A DNA stretch of 26,111 nucleotides from JAFAHS01 sp046728175. Lineage in GTDB: Bacteria > Desulfobacterota > Binatia > Binatales > Binataceae. The position numbers and the translations under genes were made by a program. The notes beneath the pieces are model-generated. The model was not told the origin of the DNA. It made no database searches and was given only the letters and a program-made list of their open reading frames with translations. Location of the stretch: the NCBI GenBank assembly GCA_046728175.1, contig JBKPEA010000139.1, positions 1 through 26,111 of the forward strand, given 5' to 3'. Positions 12,689 through 21,219 of this stretch are shown here, in pieces; within the stretch, counting starts at the first letter, position 1, and each line of letters opens with the position of its first letter.

Positions 12689-13489
12689 ATGGAATTCATA
12701 ACCATCCTCTATGACCAGCGCGACCACGTCGCGAAGATCACAATCAATCGCCCGGAGCGGATGAACGGGTACAGCGAGCCGATGGTCAAGGAGCTCGTGG
12801 CCGCCATTGATCTCGCGCGGCAAGACGACGAGGTCCGCGTGCTGATAATCACCGGCACCGGGCGCGCCTTCTGCGCGGGCGGCGACATCAGCGGAGCGCC
12901 GGATTCACGCTCGCGCTTCCATGGGCATCCCATGGGCCATCTGCTGGAAATGCGCGAGGGTTTTCATCAGCTGGTGCTGTCGCTGAACCGCTTCGACAAG
13001 CCTGTCATCGCGGCGATCAACGGCGCAGCGGTAGCTGGCGGACTGACTCTCGCCCTATGCTGTGACTTCCGGATCGCATCCGACCAGGCGCGGCTGGGAG
13101 ACACGGCGCTAAAATTCGGTCTGCTCTGCGATGAGGGCGGTGCCTATGCTTTTCCCCGCGCGATGGGCCTTGACCGGGCTCTCAGGATGACCCTGTTGTC
13201 GGAAGTCTACGACGCGAAGACCGCCCTGGAGCTGGGTCTCGTAACCGAAGTGGTGCCGCACGCGAAGTTGACGGAACGGGTCGAGGAATTGGCCCGCCGA
13301 CTGGCCGAGGGTCCTCCGCTCGCTATCCGCACCGCCAAACGCATGATGTACAAACAGCAGGAAATGACTCTGGCCAACGCGCTCGAAGACGCGGCGCTCA
13401 ACGTGATGATCACGAATCCGTCCGAAGACGTTCGTGAAGGCACCCGAGCTTTCAAGGAAAAGCGCAAGCCAAATTTCAAGGGCCGTTAG
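12689..13489 (+). CDS. Second enoyl-CoA hydratase/isomerase (crotonase) family protein
   Basis: 266 residues from the ATG at 12689; an upstream ATG at 12659 would add ten residues not typical of the family. Motifs: KITINRPERMNGYSEPM, oxyanion hole 1 RAFCAGGDISG, oxyanion hole 2 NGAAVAGGLTLALCCDFRIA, then KFGLLCDEGGAYAFPRAMG. The Glu of CDEGG is a candidate catalytic acid, present here and not in the paralogue upstream. The C-terminus (FKEKRKPNFKGR) resembles that of the first copy (FLEKREPAFKGR), so the two are related by duplication, but they differ in the active-site region and probably act on different acyl-CoAs. A 100-bp gap precedes it. Confidence 0.92.
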   Translation: MEFITILYDQRDHVAKITINRPERMNGYSEPMVKELVAAIDLARQDDEVRVLIITGTGRAFCAGGDISGAPDSRSRFHGHPMGHLLEMREGFHQLVLSLNRFDKPVIAAINGAAVAGGLTLALCCDFRIASDQARLGDTALKFGLLCDEGGAYAFPRAMGLDRALRMTLLSEVYDAKTALELGLVTEVVPHAKLTERVEELARRLAEGPPLAIRTAKRMMYKQQEMTLANALEDAALNVMITNPSEDVREGTRAFKEKRKPNFKGR

Positions 13490-13618
13490 AACTGAACGGA
13501 CCCATAGTTTTGCTAGAGCGCCCAGGTATGCTGTCCCGGAAGATCTTCCGGTGCGTCGGATGAGGGAGGGTCAGCTCAGTGTCTAGTTGAGGGTGCTTGA
13601 ACCGGAGACGCAACTCCA

Positions 13619-14038
13619 ATGCCGATGAAAAAATCTGCGATCGAAAAACTCCTGCGCGAACCAAATATCGCGGTGGTCGCGGTAACCGCGCCCAACGGTG
13701 CCCCGCACGCGGTGCCGACCTGGTACGAGTACCGCGCCGGAGAGGTCGTTTTTCACACCGGCCCCGAGGCGTTCAAATTCAAATGTCTGTCCAACGATCC
13801 TCGCGTGACTCTGGTCGTCGACACCAGAAAGCCGCCCTACAAGTGCGTGATCCTGAAGGGTAGTGTCGGGATGACCCAAGATACCGACGACGAACGATTA
13901 CGACGGATGGCGGTGTCGTATCTGGGCAAGAAGAATGGTGAGGCTTACGCAAAATCGCTGAAAGGCGAACGCATCGTCATCGTTCGCTTCAAACCCGATC
14001 GGGTGATTTCGTGGGATTATGGCGAAGAACCACCCTAG
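13619..14038 (+). CDS. PPOX-fold protein, probably F420- or FMN-dependent
   Basis: 139 residues, the size of one split-barrel domain. It begins KKSAIEKLLREPNIAVVAV and has HAVPTWYEYRAGEVVFHTG, the core of the PPOX class F420-dependent family, then KFKCLSNDPRVTLVVDTRKPP and YKCVILKGSVGM. Members reduce or sense small molecules with F420H2 or FMN. Cofactor choice is not certain from sequence alone. GGAGA lies about 10 nt before the ATG; a second ATG two codons later is possible. The next gene is a nitronate monooxygenase 39 bp downstream, so flavin/F420 chemistry clusters here. Confidence 0.85.
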   Translation: MPMKKSAIEKLLREPNIAVVAVTAPNGAPHAVPTWYEYRAGEVVFHTGPEAFKFKCLSNDPRVTLVVDTRKPPYKCVILKGSVGMTQDTDDERLRRMAVSYLGKKNGEAYAKSLKGERIVIVRFKPDRVISWDYGEEPP

Positions 14039-14055
14039 TAAGCTGTCTCGGCAAT

Positions 14056-14069
14056 CTCTCCACGGAGAG
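14056..14069 (+). promoter_or_regulatory. Hairpin covering the ribosome binding site of the nitronate monooxygenase
   Basis: CTCTCC and GGAGAG are complementary with a 2-nt centre (in practice 5 bp with a 4-nt CACG loop). GGAGAG is the only Shine-Dalgarno candidate before the ATG at 14078. The fold would sequester it and lower translation; this is inferred from the sequence. Confidence 0.4.
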
Positions 14070-14077
14070 TCTGGCTG

Positions 14078-15085
14078 ATGCTGCACACCCGAATCTGTGA
14101 TTTGTTCGGAATCGAGCTGCCGATCTCGAACGCGGGCATGGGGGGCGTGGCTCTGGCGCCCCTCGCCGCCGCGGTAAGCGAGGCGGGCGGAATCGGTACC
14201 GTCGCGCTCGCGGGTTTCTTACCCGAGGCGATGCTGGCCGAGATTTCCGCGGCGCGCACGCTGACCAAGAAACCGCTGGGAGTGAATTTGCTGCTTCCTG
14301 CGCGACGGTACTTTCGAGCTCCTGGCGAATGAACCCATCGATGCGGTGACGCTGTTCTGGGGCGATCCTTCCGAGATGATTCCCCGCGAAAAGGACGTTG
14401 GTCTCCGCCGGGTGGTCTGGCAATGCGGTTCCGCAGCGGAAGCCCAGGCAGCCAAACGCGCGGGCGCCGATGCGATCATCGCGCAGGGTTTCGAGGCCGG
14501 AGGCCATGTGCGCGGGACCGTCACCACGCTCGCGCTCATTCCCGAGGTTCGTGATGCGATCGGCGACCTGCGAATGCTCGCGGCCGGCGGCATTGCCGAC
14601 GGGCGCGGCCTCGCGGCGGTTATCGCGCTCGGCGCGGACGGGGCTGTGTTTGGGACGCGGTTTCTCGCCTCACACGAGCCTGCTGCCCATCCGATTTTTA
14701 AGCAGCGCGTACTTACCGCACACGCGGCCGAGACCGTTCATACCACGTTGTTCGATGTCGGATTGCCAAACGCACCGCATCGAGTGATCCGGACCAAAGT
14801 GGTGGATGAGTGGGAGCTTGCCGGATGCCCCGAGTGGGGCAGGCGCCCCGGCGAAGGTCAACCCATCGGCAGGATGCAGGGCCGCGGAATCAGGTGCCGC
14901 TCGTCAAGTACACGGTCGCCGACCCGGCGGAATATATTGAGGGCGATCTCGAGAGCCTGCCGTTCTATGCAGGCGAGTCGGTGAGCCTGGTCCGGGAAAT
15001 CCTACCTGCAAAGGAGATCGTGACAAAGATCGCGGACGAAGCCCGCGGCGCAATTTCCGACCGACTGACCCCTCTTACAAAATAA
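14078..15085 (+). pseudogene. Nitronate monooxygenase (2-nitropropane dioxygenase family) with two compensating frame changes
   Basis: The family oxidises nitroalkanes or propionate 3-nitronate using FMN. The N-terminus (TRICDLFGIELPISNAGMGG) reads in frame one to about 14299 (GVNLLLP). The next frame then carries RDGTFELLANEPIDAVTLFWGD, the FMN/catalytic part ADAIIAQGFEAGGHV with the family His, and GGIADGRGLAAVIALGADG, up to about 14885. From 14888 the first frame resumes as NQVPLVKYTVADPAEYIEGD and LPFYAGESVSLVREILP to the stop at 15085. The span is exactly 336 codons, so the shifts cancel. The order is complete, with no large deletion. It is either a recent pseudogene or a sequence carrying two base errors. 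Confidence 0.8.
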
Positions 15086-15249
15086 CGGGGTCTCCCGACG
15101 CACGGTCTTCGGATTACTGCGGCTCTCCAACGACTCAGAGCGCACGCCAAAGACGCGCTGAAGTCGAATCTTCTTCCCGGGTGCTAGCTGGCGCGCCGGC
15201 ATTGCCTCCTGAGACCGGACAAGGGAGAAGCGGGGCAGCCACTGAGGAG

Positions 15250-16683
15250 TCAGGCCGCGAGCTTCTTCTTCAGAATTTCATTGACCATCTTCGGATTCGC
15301 CTTGCCACCCATCGCCTTCATCACTTGCCCGACAAAGAATCCGAACAGCTTGTCACGCCCACCCCGATACTCTGCCACCTTGCCTGGCTCTTCCGCGATA
15401 ACCTTTGCGCATGCCGCAGCTATCGCGCCTTCGTCCGAGACTTGCGTCAGTCCCAGTTCGGCAACCGTCGCTTCCGCAGATTTGCGCGACGCGCACATCG
15501 CAGCGAAGGCGGTCTTGGCGGCGTTGAGAGAAATCTGCTGCGCTTCAACCATCCGAAGTAGAGCGCCGACCTCCGCCGCCGCAGGCGCTGCCTCCGCAAG
15601 AACCTTTCCGCTTTCATTGGCGACGCGCAGGACTTCTGTCATCACCCAATTGGCCGCCATTTTCACGTTCTTAAGCCCTGGCAGCATGGCTTCGAAGTAA
15701 TCCGCAGTGTCTTTTTCCGCCGTCAGAACTCCGACTTCATAGCCACTGAGACCATAGTCGCGCGCGTACCGTGCGCGTTTGACGGCCGGCAACTCGGGCA
15801 TCGCCCGCCGCACGGTCTCGACCATGGCCGTCGGAACGACCAGCGGCGGCAGGTCGGGTTCCGGAAAATACCGGTAGTCGTTTGCGAACTCCTTCGAGCG
15901 CATCGGACGCGTTTCTTCGCGCTCCGGATCCCACAGATGGGTTTCCTGCTCTACTTTGCCGCCCGCTTCGAGCACCTCGATCTGGCGGCCGACTTCGTGC
16001 TCGATCGCTTTTTCCACAAAGCGGAAAGAATTGAGATTTTTGATCTCGGTCTTTACCCCGAATTCCGTCGCGCCTTTTTTTCGCACGGAGACGTTAACGT
16101 CACATCGAAAGCTGCCTTCCTCCATCCGTCCGTCCGATGCGCCGATATAACGCAGGATGCCGCGCAGCTCGCGCAGGTAGGCGACCGCTTCGCTGGCAGA
16201 ACGCAGATCGGGTTCGCTGACGATTTCGACCAGCGGTACACCCGAGCGATTGAAATCCACCAGGCTCGAATTCATCTCGTGGACATTCTTGCCCGCGTCC
16301 TCTTCGATATGTATTCGGACCAGACGCACGCGCTTCGCTTGGCCGTCGCCCGGCAGGTCGATGTATCCACCCTTTCCGATCGGGGTCTCGTACTGCGAGA
16401 TTTGATAGTTCTTGGGCAGGTCAGGATAGAAGTAGCTTTTGCGATCAAAAATCGAGCGCGGCGCTATCTCGGAATTCGTCGCAAGTCCGGTTCGAACCGC
16501 TAATTCCACTGCGTGCCGATTTAGTACCGGCAGCACTCCCGGCATTCCCATGCACACCGGACAAACGTTTTCATTGGGTGCTTTGCCGAACTCGGTCGAA
16601 CATCCGCAGAACAGCTTCGACTTGGTCTGCAGATGGGTGTGGACCTCGAGTCCGATCACCGCCTCGTATCGCTCGCGGTTCAT
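15250..16683 (-). CDS. gatB: Aspartyl/glutamyl-tRNA amidotransferase subunit B
   Basis: 477 residues, the normal length. The cradle domain starts YEAVIGLEVHTHLQT. The zinc site is C26 and C28 in LFCGC with C41 and C44 in VCPVCMG. The ATP/Mg and glutamyl-tRNA kinase part follows with SYFYPDLPKNYQISQYE, IHIEEDAGK and VDFNRSGVPLVEIVSEPD. The C-terminal YqeY-like tRNA-binding domain ends NPKMVNEILKKKL. GatB activates Glu- or Asp-charged tRNA-Gln/Asn with ATP, and ammonia from GatA then amidates it. It starts 13 bp after the gatA stop in a gatC-gatA-gatB operon. Confidence 0.98.
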   Translation of the reverse strand: MNRERYEAVIGLEVHTHLQTKSKLFCGCSTEFGKAPNENVCPVCMGMPGVLPVLNRHAVELAVRTGLATNSEIAPRSIFDRKSYFYPDLPKNYQISQYETPIGKGGYIDLPGDGQAKRVRLVRIHIEEDAGKNVHEMNSSLVDFNRSGVPLVEIVSEPDLRSASEAVAYLRELRGILRYIGASDGRMEEGSFRCDVNVSVRKKGATEFGVKTEIKNLNSFRFVEKAIEHEVGRQIEVLEAGGKVEQETHLWDPEREETRPMRSKEFANDYRYFPEPDLPPLVVPTAMVETVRRAMPELPAVKRARYARDYGLSGYEVGVLTAEKDTADYFEAMLPGLKNVKMAANWVMTEVLRVANESGKVLAEAAPAAAEVGALLRMVEAQQISLNAAKTAFAAMCASRKSAEATVAELGLTQVSDEGAIAAACAKVIAEEPGKVAEYRGGRDKLFGFFVGQVMKAMGGKANPKMVNEILKKKLAA

Positions 16684-16696
16684 CAGTGGTTTCCAC

Positions 16697-18163
16697 CTAT
16701 AACGCCGGGCGTCGCAATGGAACGGCGCTGGACCTTTCGAGCGCGTCCCCGACGCGCAATACCATCTCCTCGCTGAATTGCGGCCCGATTATTTGCATCC
16801 CGATCGGAAGGTTGCTCGCATCATATCCGCAGGGCATCGAGAGTCCCGGCAGTCCGGCCAGATTAACCGAGATGGTGAAAATGTCCGACAGGTACATGGT
16901 GAGTGGGTCGGACATCTTTTCGCCCAACCGGAACGCGGTGGTCGGCGCGACGGGCGTGACAATGACGTCACAGTTCTCGAACGCGCGCTCGAAATCGCGG
17001 CGGATTAAGGTACGCACTTTCATCGCCTTGAGGTAGTACGCGTCGTAATAGCCGGCCGACAGGGCGAAGGTACCCAGCATGATGCGCCGTTTTACCTCAG
17101 CGCCAAAACCTCGCTCTCGCGTCTTTTCGTTCAGCTCGATATTGTCTCCAGCCCGCTCGCGCAAACCGTAGCGAACTCCGTCGTAGCGCGCGAGGTTCGC
17201 GCTCGCTTCCGCCGTCGCCACGATGTAGTAGCACGCGATGGCGTAACTGGAGTGCGGCAGCGAGATTTCCATCGTAGTCGCACCCATCGACTCATACTGC
17301 TTCAGCATCGCACGAACTGCCTTTTCGACCTCGGGTTGCATGCCTTCGACGAAGAATTCCCTGGGAACGCCGATGCGCAGACCGTTCACGTCGCCGGTAA
17401 GTGCGCGCTCATAGTCCGGTACCGGTCGCGCGGAGCAAGTGGAGTCCTGAGGATCCTCGCCTGCCAGGGTGCGCAACAATATCGCGGCGTCACGCACGCT
17501 CTTAGAGAAGGGGCCCACCTGGTCGAGCGATGAGGCATACGCAACCACCCCATAGCGGCTTACTCTGCTGTAGGTGGGCTTTATTCCCACCACCCCGCAA
17601 AACGATGCCGGTTCCCGAATTGAACCTCCAGTGTCGGTGCCCAGCGCCCCCAGGCATTCGTCCGCAGCGACCGCAGCCGCCGAACCGCCCGACGATCCAC
17701 CAGCAACCCGGGTCAGGTCGTGCGGATTCGTAGTCGGACCGAACGCGGAATTTTCGGTCGAGGAGCCCATCGCGAATTCATCCATATTGGTCTTCCCGAC
17801 AAACACCGCTCCCTCACGGCGCAGTTTTGCGATCACCGTGGCGTCGAACGGGGGTACGAATTTTTCCAAGATCTTCGACGCGCAAGTCGTGCGCACCCCG
17901 GCCGTGCAGTAAATGTCCTTTATCCCCAGCGGAATTCCGCACAGCGTCGCAGCGCCGCCGGCTTTGAGGCGTCGGTCGGCTGCCTCGGCCTGCGCGATAG
18001 CCTCCTCCTCTGTCACGGTGATAAAGGCATTTAGCTTTGGATCGACCGCAGCGATGCGCTCGAGACACGCGCGCGTCAACTCGAGCGCGGAAAATTCGCG
18101 CCGCCGCAGACGCTCCGCCGCGTCGGAAATGGTCAAACGGTTAAGGTCAGACGAGGCTGCCAT
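16697..18163 (-). CDS. gatA: Aspartyl/glutamyl-tRNA amidotransferase subunit A (amidase)
   Basis: 488 residues from the ATG at 18163 (start MAASSDLNRLTI). The open frame extends 49 codons further upstream into gatC, but those residues are not family-like. The amidase-signature Ser-cisSer-Lys triad is visible: K82 in GIPLGIKDIY, S157 in RVAGGSSGGSAAA and S181 in GTDTGGSIREPASFCG. Other signatures are GKTNMDEFAMGSSTENSAFG and LAGLPGLSMPCG. It hydrolyses Gln to supply ammonia to GatB through the internal channel. It lies 25 bp after gatC. Together these genes indicate that Gln-tRNA (and possibly Asn-tRNA) is made by transamidation in this organism. Confidence 0.98.
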   Translation of the reverse strand: MAASSDLNRLTISDAAERLRRREFSALELTRACLERIAAVDPKLNAFITVTEEEAIAQAEAADRRLKAGGAATLCGIPLGIKDIYCTAGVRTTCASKILEKFVPPFDATVIAKLRREGAVFVGKTNMDEFAMGSSTENSAFGPTTNPHDLTRVAGGSSGGSAAAVAADECLGALGTDTGGSIREPASFCGVVGIKPTYSRVSRYGVVAYASSLDQVGPFSKSVRDAAILLRTLAGEDPQDSTCSARPVPDYERALTGDVNGLRIGVPREFFVEGMQPEVEKAVRAMLKQYESMGATTMEISLPHSSYAIACYYIVATAEASANLARYDGVRYGLRERAGDNIELNEKTRERGFGAEVKRRIMLGTFALSAGYYDAYYLKAMKVRTLIRRDFERAFENCDVIVTPVAPTTAFRLGEKMSDPLTMYLSDIFTISVNLAGLPGLSMPCGYDASNLPIGMQIIGPQFSEEMVLRVGDALERSSAVPLRRPAL

Positions 18164-18188
18164 GGGAGGACTCGCTCGGTGGTCGCGG

Positions 18189-18485
18189 TCAATCGATAAT
18201 CTTGGGGACTTTGAAATATCCGCGCTCGCGCGCGGGCGCGTTCGCCAGCATCGCGTCGGCGGCTGGGTGGTTGGTGACGGTGTCGGCGCGCGTCGGAGTT
18301 CCGGCATCACCCACCTGTGCCGTCGGCTCTATACTGTCCGTCGAAACCTCGTTGAGCTTGTCGATATAGTCCAGAATTTCGTCCATATTGGCCCTGATGC
18401 GGTCTTCCTCGCTGGGCGCGAGGTTGAGCCGTGCCAGCAGCGCGACGTGCCGCACCTGTTCAGGGGTTATTTTGCTGCGCGCCAT
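18189..18485 (-). CDS. gatC: Aspartyl/glutamyl-tRNA amidotransferase subunit C
   Basis: 98 residues, the family norm. The N-terminal helical part SKITPEQVRHVALLARLNL is diagnostic. It continues MDEILDYIDKLNEVSTD, and the C-terminal end RERGYFKVPKIID is the strap that wraps GatA. GatC holds the GatA-GatB complex together and helps GatA fold. It is the first gene of the minus-strand gat operon; its ATG at 18485 faces serS across a 314-bp divergent region. Confidence 0.97.
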   Translation of the reverse strand: MARSKITPEQVRHVALLARLNLAPSEEDRIRANMDEILDYIDKLNEVSTDSIEPTAQVGDAGTPTRADTVTNHPAADAMLANAPARERGYFKVPKIID

Positions 18486-18799
18486 CGTGACGGAATCGTA
18501 ACATCCTCATCATTCCATGTCAGGAGAGCGGCCCCGAACCGCGAGTGCTGCTGAGCAAAGCAAGGTCATCCCGCAGCAGGTGCCGGGCGCATATACTAGG
18601 ATGATGCGGGTTTTCGAGCGTGCGGAATTATCGGGAGAAACCCCTTTAGAGGCTGTCGGCCGCGAACGGCGAGGGAGCTATGCGACGCGGCTTGAATATT
18701 TGCCCGTCGCTACCGGTCCGGGAACCAGCATTAATTAAGATTGTCACCAGCGGCGGGCAGGACAGCCGAAGCTGAGAACATCTAGGGGACGCACACTTA
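18486..18799. promoter_or_regulatory. Divergent gatCAB/serS intergenic region
   Basis: 314 bp that must hold the promoters of both operons. A plus-strand frame at 18517-18738 has no family motif or good RBS and I do not count it as a gene. An AT-rich patch near 18729-18740 (ATTAATTAAGA) is a candidate serS promoter element. On the minus strand TACGAT lies close before gatC. No T-box features (specifier stem with a TGGNACCGCG antiterminator) were found. Confidence 0.35.
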
Positions 18800-20071
18800 A
18801 TGTTGGACATAAGGCTCATCCGGGAACAGCCGGACTTCGTAAAGGGGGAGTTGGCCAAGACGGGGGTGCCTCCGGCAGAAGTGGACCGAGTGCTCGCTAT
18901 CGATGCTCAACGCCGCAGACTTCAGCATGAGCTCGATGAGCTACGCGCGCGGCGAACCCGCGAATCCAAGGAACTCGGCAAAGCTTCCCCGGAGGAGCGT
19001 GAGCATAAGCGCGCCGAGATGCGCGCGCTCGGCGACAAGATCGGCAGTGGTGAGCACGACCTTACCGACCTGGAGAGTGCTTTCTCAGACCTGATGCTGG
19101 GAATCCGCAACCTTCCCCGTCCATACGTGACGGTCGGCACCAGCGAAGCCGGCAACCGCGTGATCAAATCCGTCGGTGCTCCGCAGGAATTCACCTCGTT
19201 TCACCCGATTCCGCATTGGGATTTGGGCGTCAAGCTCGGCGTCATTGATTTTGATCGCGGTGTGAAACTGGCGGGCACGCGCTTCTATGTGATGATTGGT
19301 GCGCTGGCCCGTCTCCAGCGCGCGCTCATCACGTGGATGCTCGATCTCAAACGTGAGCAGGGCTACACGGAACTTCTGCCACCCCTCATGGTGAACACCG
19401 CCACCGCGACCAGCACCGGGCATTTGCCCAAGAATGCAGACACGATGTACCGGGACTTCGAGGAGGATTTCTGGTTCATCCCCACGGCCGAGGTGCCGCT
19501 GACCGCGGTTCATCGCGGGGAGATCCTCGACGAAGGCCAGCTCCCGATGTACCTCACCGCTTACAGCCCATGTTTTAGACGCGAAAAGATGTCGGCAGGC
19601 CGTGATGTGCGCGGTATCAAGCGTGGTCATCAGTTCGACAAGGTCGAGATGGTCAAACTGGTGCGACCTGAGACTTCGGACGAGGAGTTTCAGAAGATGG
19701 TGTCCGACGCGGAGGCAGTGTGTGCGCGTCTGGAAATTCCCTATCGGGTGGTGGAGCTCTGTACGGGCGACCTGAACTTTTCGAGCGCCGTTGGCTACGA
19801 CTTGGAGATGTGGGCCCCCGGATGCGGTGAGTGGCTGGAAGTAAGTTCAGTTTCGAATTGCACGGACTTTCAGGCGCGTCGAGCGGAGATCCGCTTTCGC
19901 CCGAAAGGGGGCAAGCTCAAATTCGTGCATACCCTCAACGGTTCGGGCCTCGCGCTGCCGCGCACCATGATCGCTATCATGGAGACCTACCAAAACGAGG
20001 ACGGCAGCATCAGCATTCCCGCGGTCCTGAGGCCCTATATGGCCGGAATCGAGCGGATTTCAGGACCCTGA
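18800..20071 (+). CDS. serS: Seryl-tRNA synthetase
   Basis: 423 residues, a class II aminoacyl-tRNA synthetase. The N-terminal antiparallel coiled coil (about 30-100, LQHELDELRARRTRESKEL) binds the long variable arm of tRNA-Ser. Catalytic-core motifs: TAEVPLTAVHRGEIL; motif 2 SPCFRREKMSAGRDVRGIKR with HQFDKVEM; the serine/ATP site EVSSVSNCTDFQARR; and motif 3 NGSGLALPRTMIAIMETYQ. The enzyme charges tRNA-Ser and also supplies Ser-tRNA for selenocysteine where that exists. The start ATG gives MLDIRLIREQPD, the standard N-terminus. Confidence 0.98.
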   Translation: MLDIRLIREQPDFVKGELAKTGVPPAEVDRVLAIDAQRRRLQHELDELRARRTRESKELGKASPEEREHKRAEMRALGDKIGSGEHDLTDLESAFSDLMLGIRNLPRPYVTVGTSEAGNRVIKSVGAPQEFTSFHPIPHWDLGVKLGVIDFDRGVKLAGTRFYVMIGALARLQRALITWMLDLKREQGYTELLPPLMVNTATATSTGHLPKNADTMYRDFEEDFWFIPTAEVPLTAVHRGEILDEGQLPMYLTAYSPCFRREKMSAGRDVRGIKRGHQFDKVEMVKLVRPETSDEEFQKMVSDAEAVCARLEIPYRVVELCTGDLNFSSAVGYDLEMWAPGCGEWLEVSSVSNCTDFQARRAEIRFRPKGGKLKFVHTLNGSGLALPRTMIAIMETYQNEDGSISIPAVLRPYMAGIERISGP

Positions 20072-20077
20072 TTCGAA

Positions 20078-20100
20078 CCCGTCAAGACCTTCTAGACGGG
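20078..20100 (+). terminator. Hairpin after serS
   Basis: CCCGTC and GACGGG pair perfectly; after one A-A mismatch the stem continues AGA/TCT around a CCT loop. It begins 7 nt after the serS stop. No U-run follows, so termination strength is uncertain, but position and stem favour a transcript end between serS and the pst operon. Confidence 0.5.
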
Positions 20101-20134
20101 CGGATTCATTCAGATTTCGGAACGAATTAACATC

Positions 20135-20163
20135 GCGGTAATAATAGCTGGTTATATTGCCGC
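20135..20163 (+). promoter_or_regulatory. Inverted repeat in the pstC promoter region
   Basis: GCGGTAATA (20135-20143) and TATTGCCGC (20155-20163) are complementary at 8 of 9 positions (the ninth is a G-T wobble in RNA) around 11 nt, 22 bp before the proposed pstC start. AT-rich blocks TAATAA and TATATT within it could be -10 elements. It is not the direct-repeat PhoB box of enterics (CTGTCAT repeats), which I did not find here. Confidence 0.4.
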
Positions 20164-20184
20164 CAAGGATGCTCCGGTCCAATT

Positions 20185-21219
20185 TTGGCGCCTTATAGCT
20201 TCCTCAATCGCGAGTTTTATTTGGCGGAATTGGGAACCTCGGTGGCGGAAAATGTGGCGGTGGTGGGGCGTGAAAGTCGCCGCCCCCGAGTAGTCCAGGT
20301 TCGCCTGTTCGGCGACCGCCTTTTCAATCTGGCAACGCTTGGGCTCGGTACCCTGATACTCCTCCTGCTGCTGGGTCTTGGTGTTGCGCTGCTGCTCGAC
20401 GCGCAGCCGGCAATCCGCAAGTTCGGATTGTGGTTCCTGATAAGCACCGACTGGGATCCCGTCAATGACCTGTATGGGGCACTCCCGTTCATCTGGGGAA
20501 CGGCGATTTCCTCAGCGATCGCTTTAGCGATCGCAGTGCCGCTGAGCCTTGGCGTCGCGTTGTGTCTAAGCGAGATGGCGCCCGATTGGTTGTCACGACG
20601 GTTGGGGTTTCTGGTCGATTTGCTCGCGGCAATTCCATCGGTCGTATATGGCCTGTGGGCCATTTTTATTTTGGGCCCGTGGCTTCGCGATCATGTCGAG
20701 CATTTTCTTGGCACTTATCTGGGTTTCCTGCCGATCTTCGCTGGACCCAAGGTGGCGGTTGGGATGTTTTCCGCTGGCGTGGTGCTGGCGATCATGGTCA
20801 TTCCCTACATTTCATCAGTCTGCACCGACGTTTTTCGTGTTGTGCCGCAAAGCCAGCGCGAGGCGGCAGTCGCGCTCGGCGCGACCAAGTGGGAGATGGT
20901 CCGCATGGCGGTCCTGCCTTACGGCCTCAGCGGAATTATCGGAGCCATAATTCTCGGCTTGGGCCGGGCGCTCGGCGAGACAATCGCGGTCGCGATGGTT
21001 ATCGGCAATGCACCGAATATCTCAGCATCGCTATTCGCCCCGGCGGCGACTCTCGCGAGTGTTATCGCCAATGAATTCGCCGAGGCGACGAGCGACCTTT
21101 ACGTCTCAGCCCTGATAGAACTGGGCCTGGTGCTTCTCGGATTGGGCATCGTGCTGAACGTAGTGGCTCGTCTACTGGTCGCGGCGGTCGCGCGCCAAAG
21201 GTTCGACGGCGGAAGATAA
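20185..21219 (+). CDS. pstC: Phosphate ABC transporter permease PstC
   Basis: 344 residues from a TTG at 20185; start uncertain, as in-frame TTG/GTG codons at about 20222-20270 are alternatives and the first 40 residues are not family-like. AAGGA lies 15 nt before 20185. About six membrane helices follow from residue 50 (FNLATLGLGTLILLLLLGLG). The ABC-permease EAA loop is present as REAAVALGATKWEMVRMAVLPYGLSG, followed by GRALGETIAVAMVIGNAP, the PstC signature with the Arg/Glu pair implicated in Pi transport. It forms the inner-membrane channel with PstA, powered by PstB. It opens the pstCAB-phoU-phoBR operon. Confidence 0.95.
   Translation: MAPYSFLNREFYLAELGTSVAENVAVVGRESRRPRVVQVRLFGDRLFNLATLGLGTLILLLLLGLGVALLLDAQPAIRKFGLWFLISTDWDPVNDLYGALPFIWGTAISSAIALAIAVPLSLGVALCLSEMAPDWLSRRLGFLVDLLAAIPSVVYGLWAIFILGPWLRDHVEHFLGTYLGFLPIFAGPKVAVGMFSAGVVLAIMVIPYISSVCTDVFRVVPQSQREAAVALGATKWEMVRMAVLPYGLSGIIGAIILGLGRALGETIAVAMVIGNAPNISASLFAPAATLASVIANEFAEATSDLYVSALIELGLVLLGLGIVLNVVARLLVAAVARQRFDGGR

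Noticed and set aside
14290..14890. Programmed frameshifting in the nitronate monooxygenase
   Set aside because: Neither site shows a slippery heptamer and two separate events would be needed; error or mutation is simpler.
18486..18799. T-box or other tRNA-sensing leader before serS
   Set aside because: No specifier-loop arrangement or TGGNACCGCG antiterminator sequence was found.
20078..20163. Enteric-type PhoB box before pstC
   Set aside because: No pair of CTGTCAT-like direct repeats spaced 11 bp could be seen; only an inverted repeat is present.
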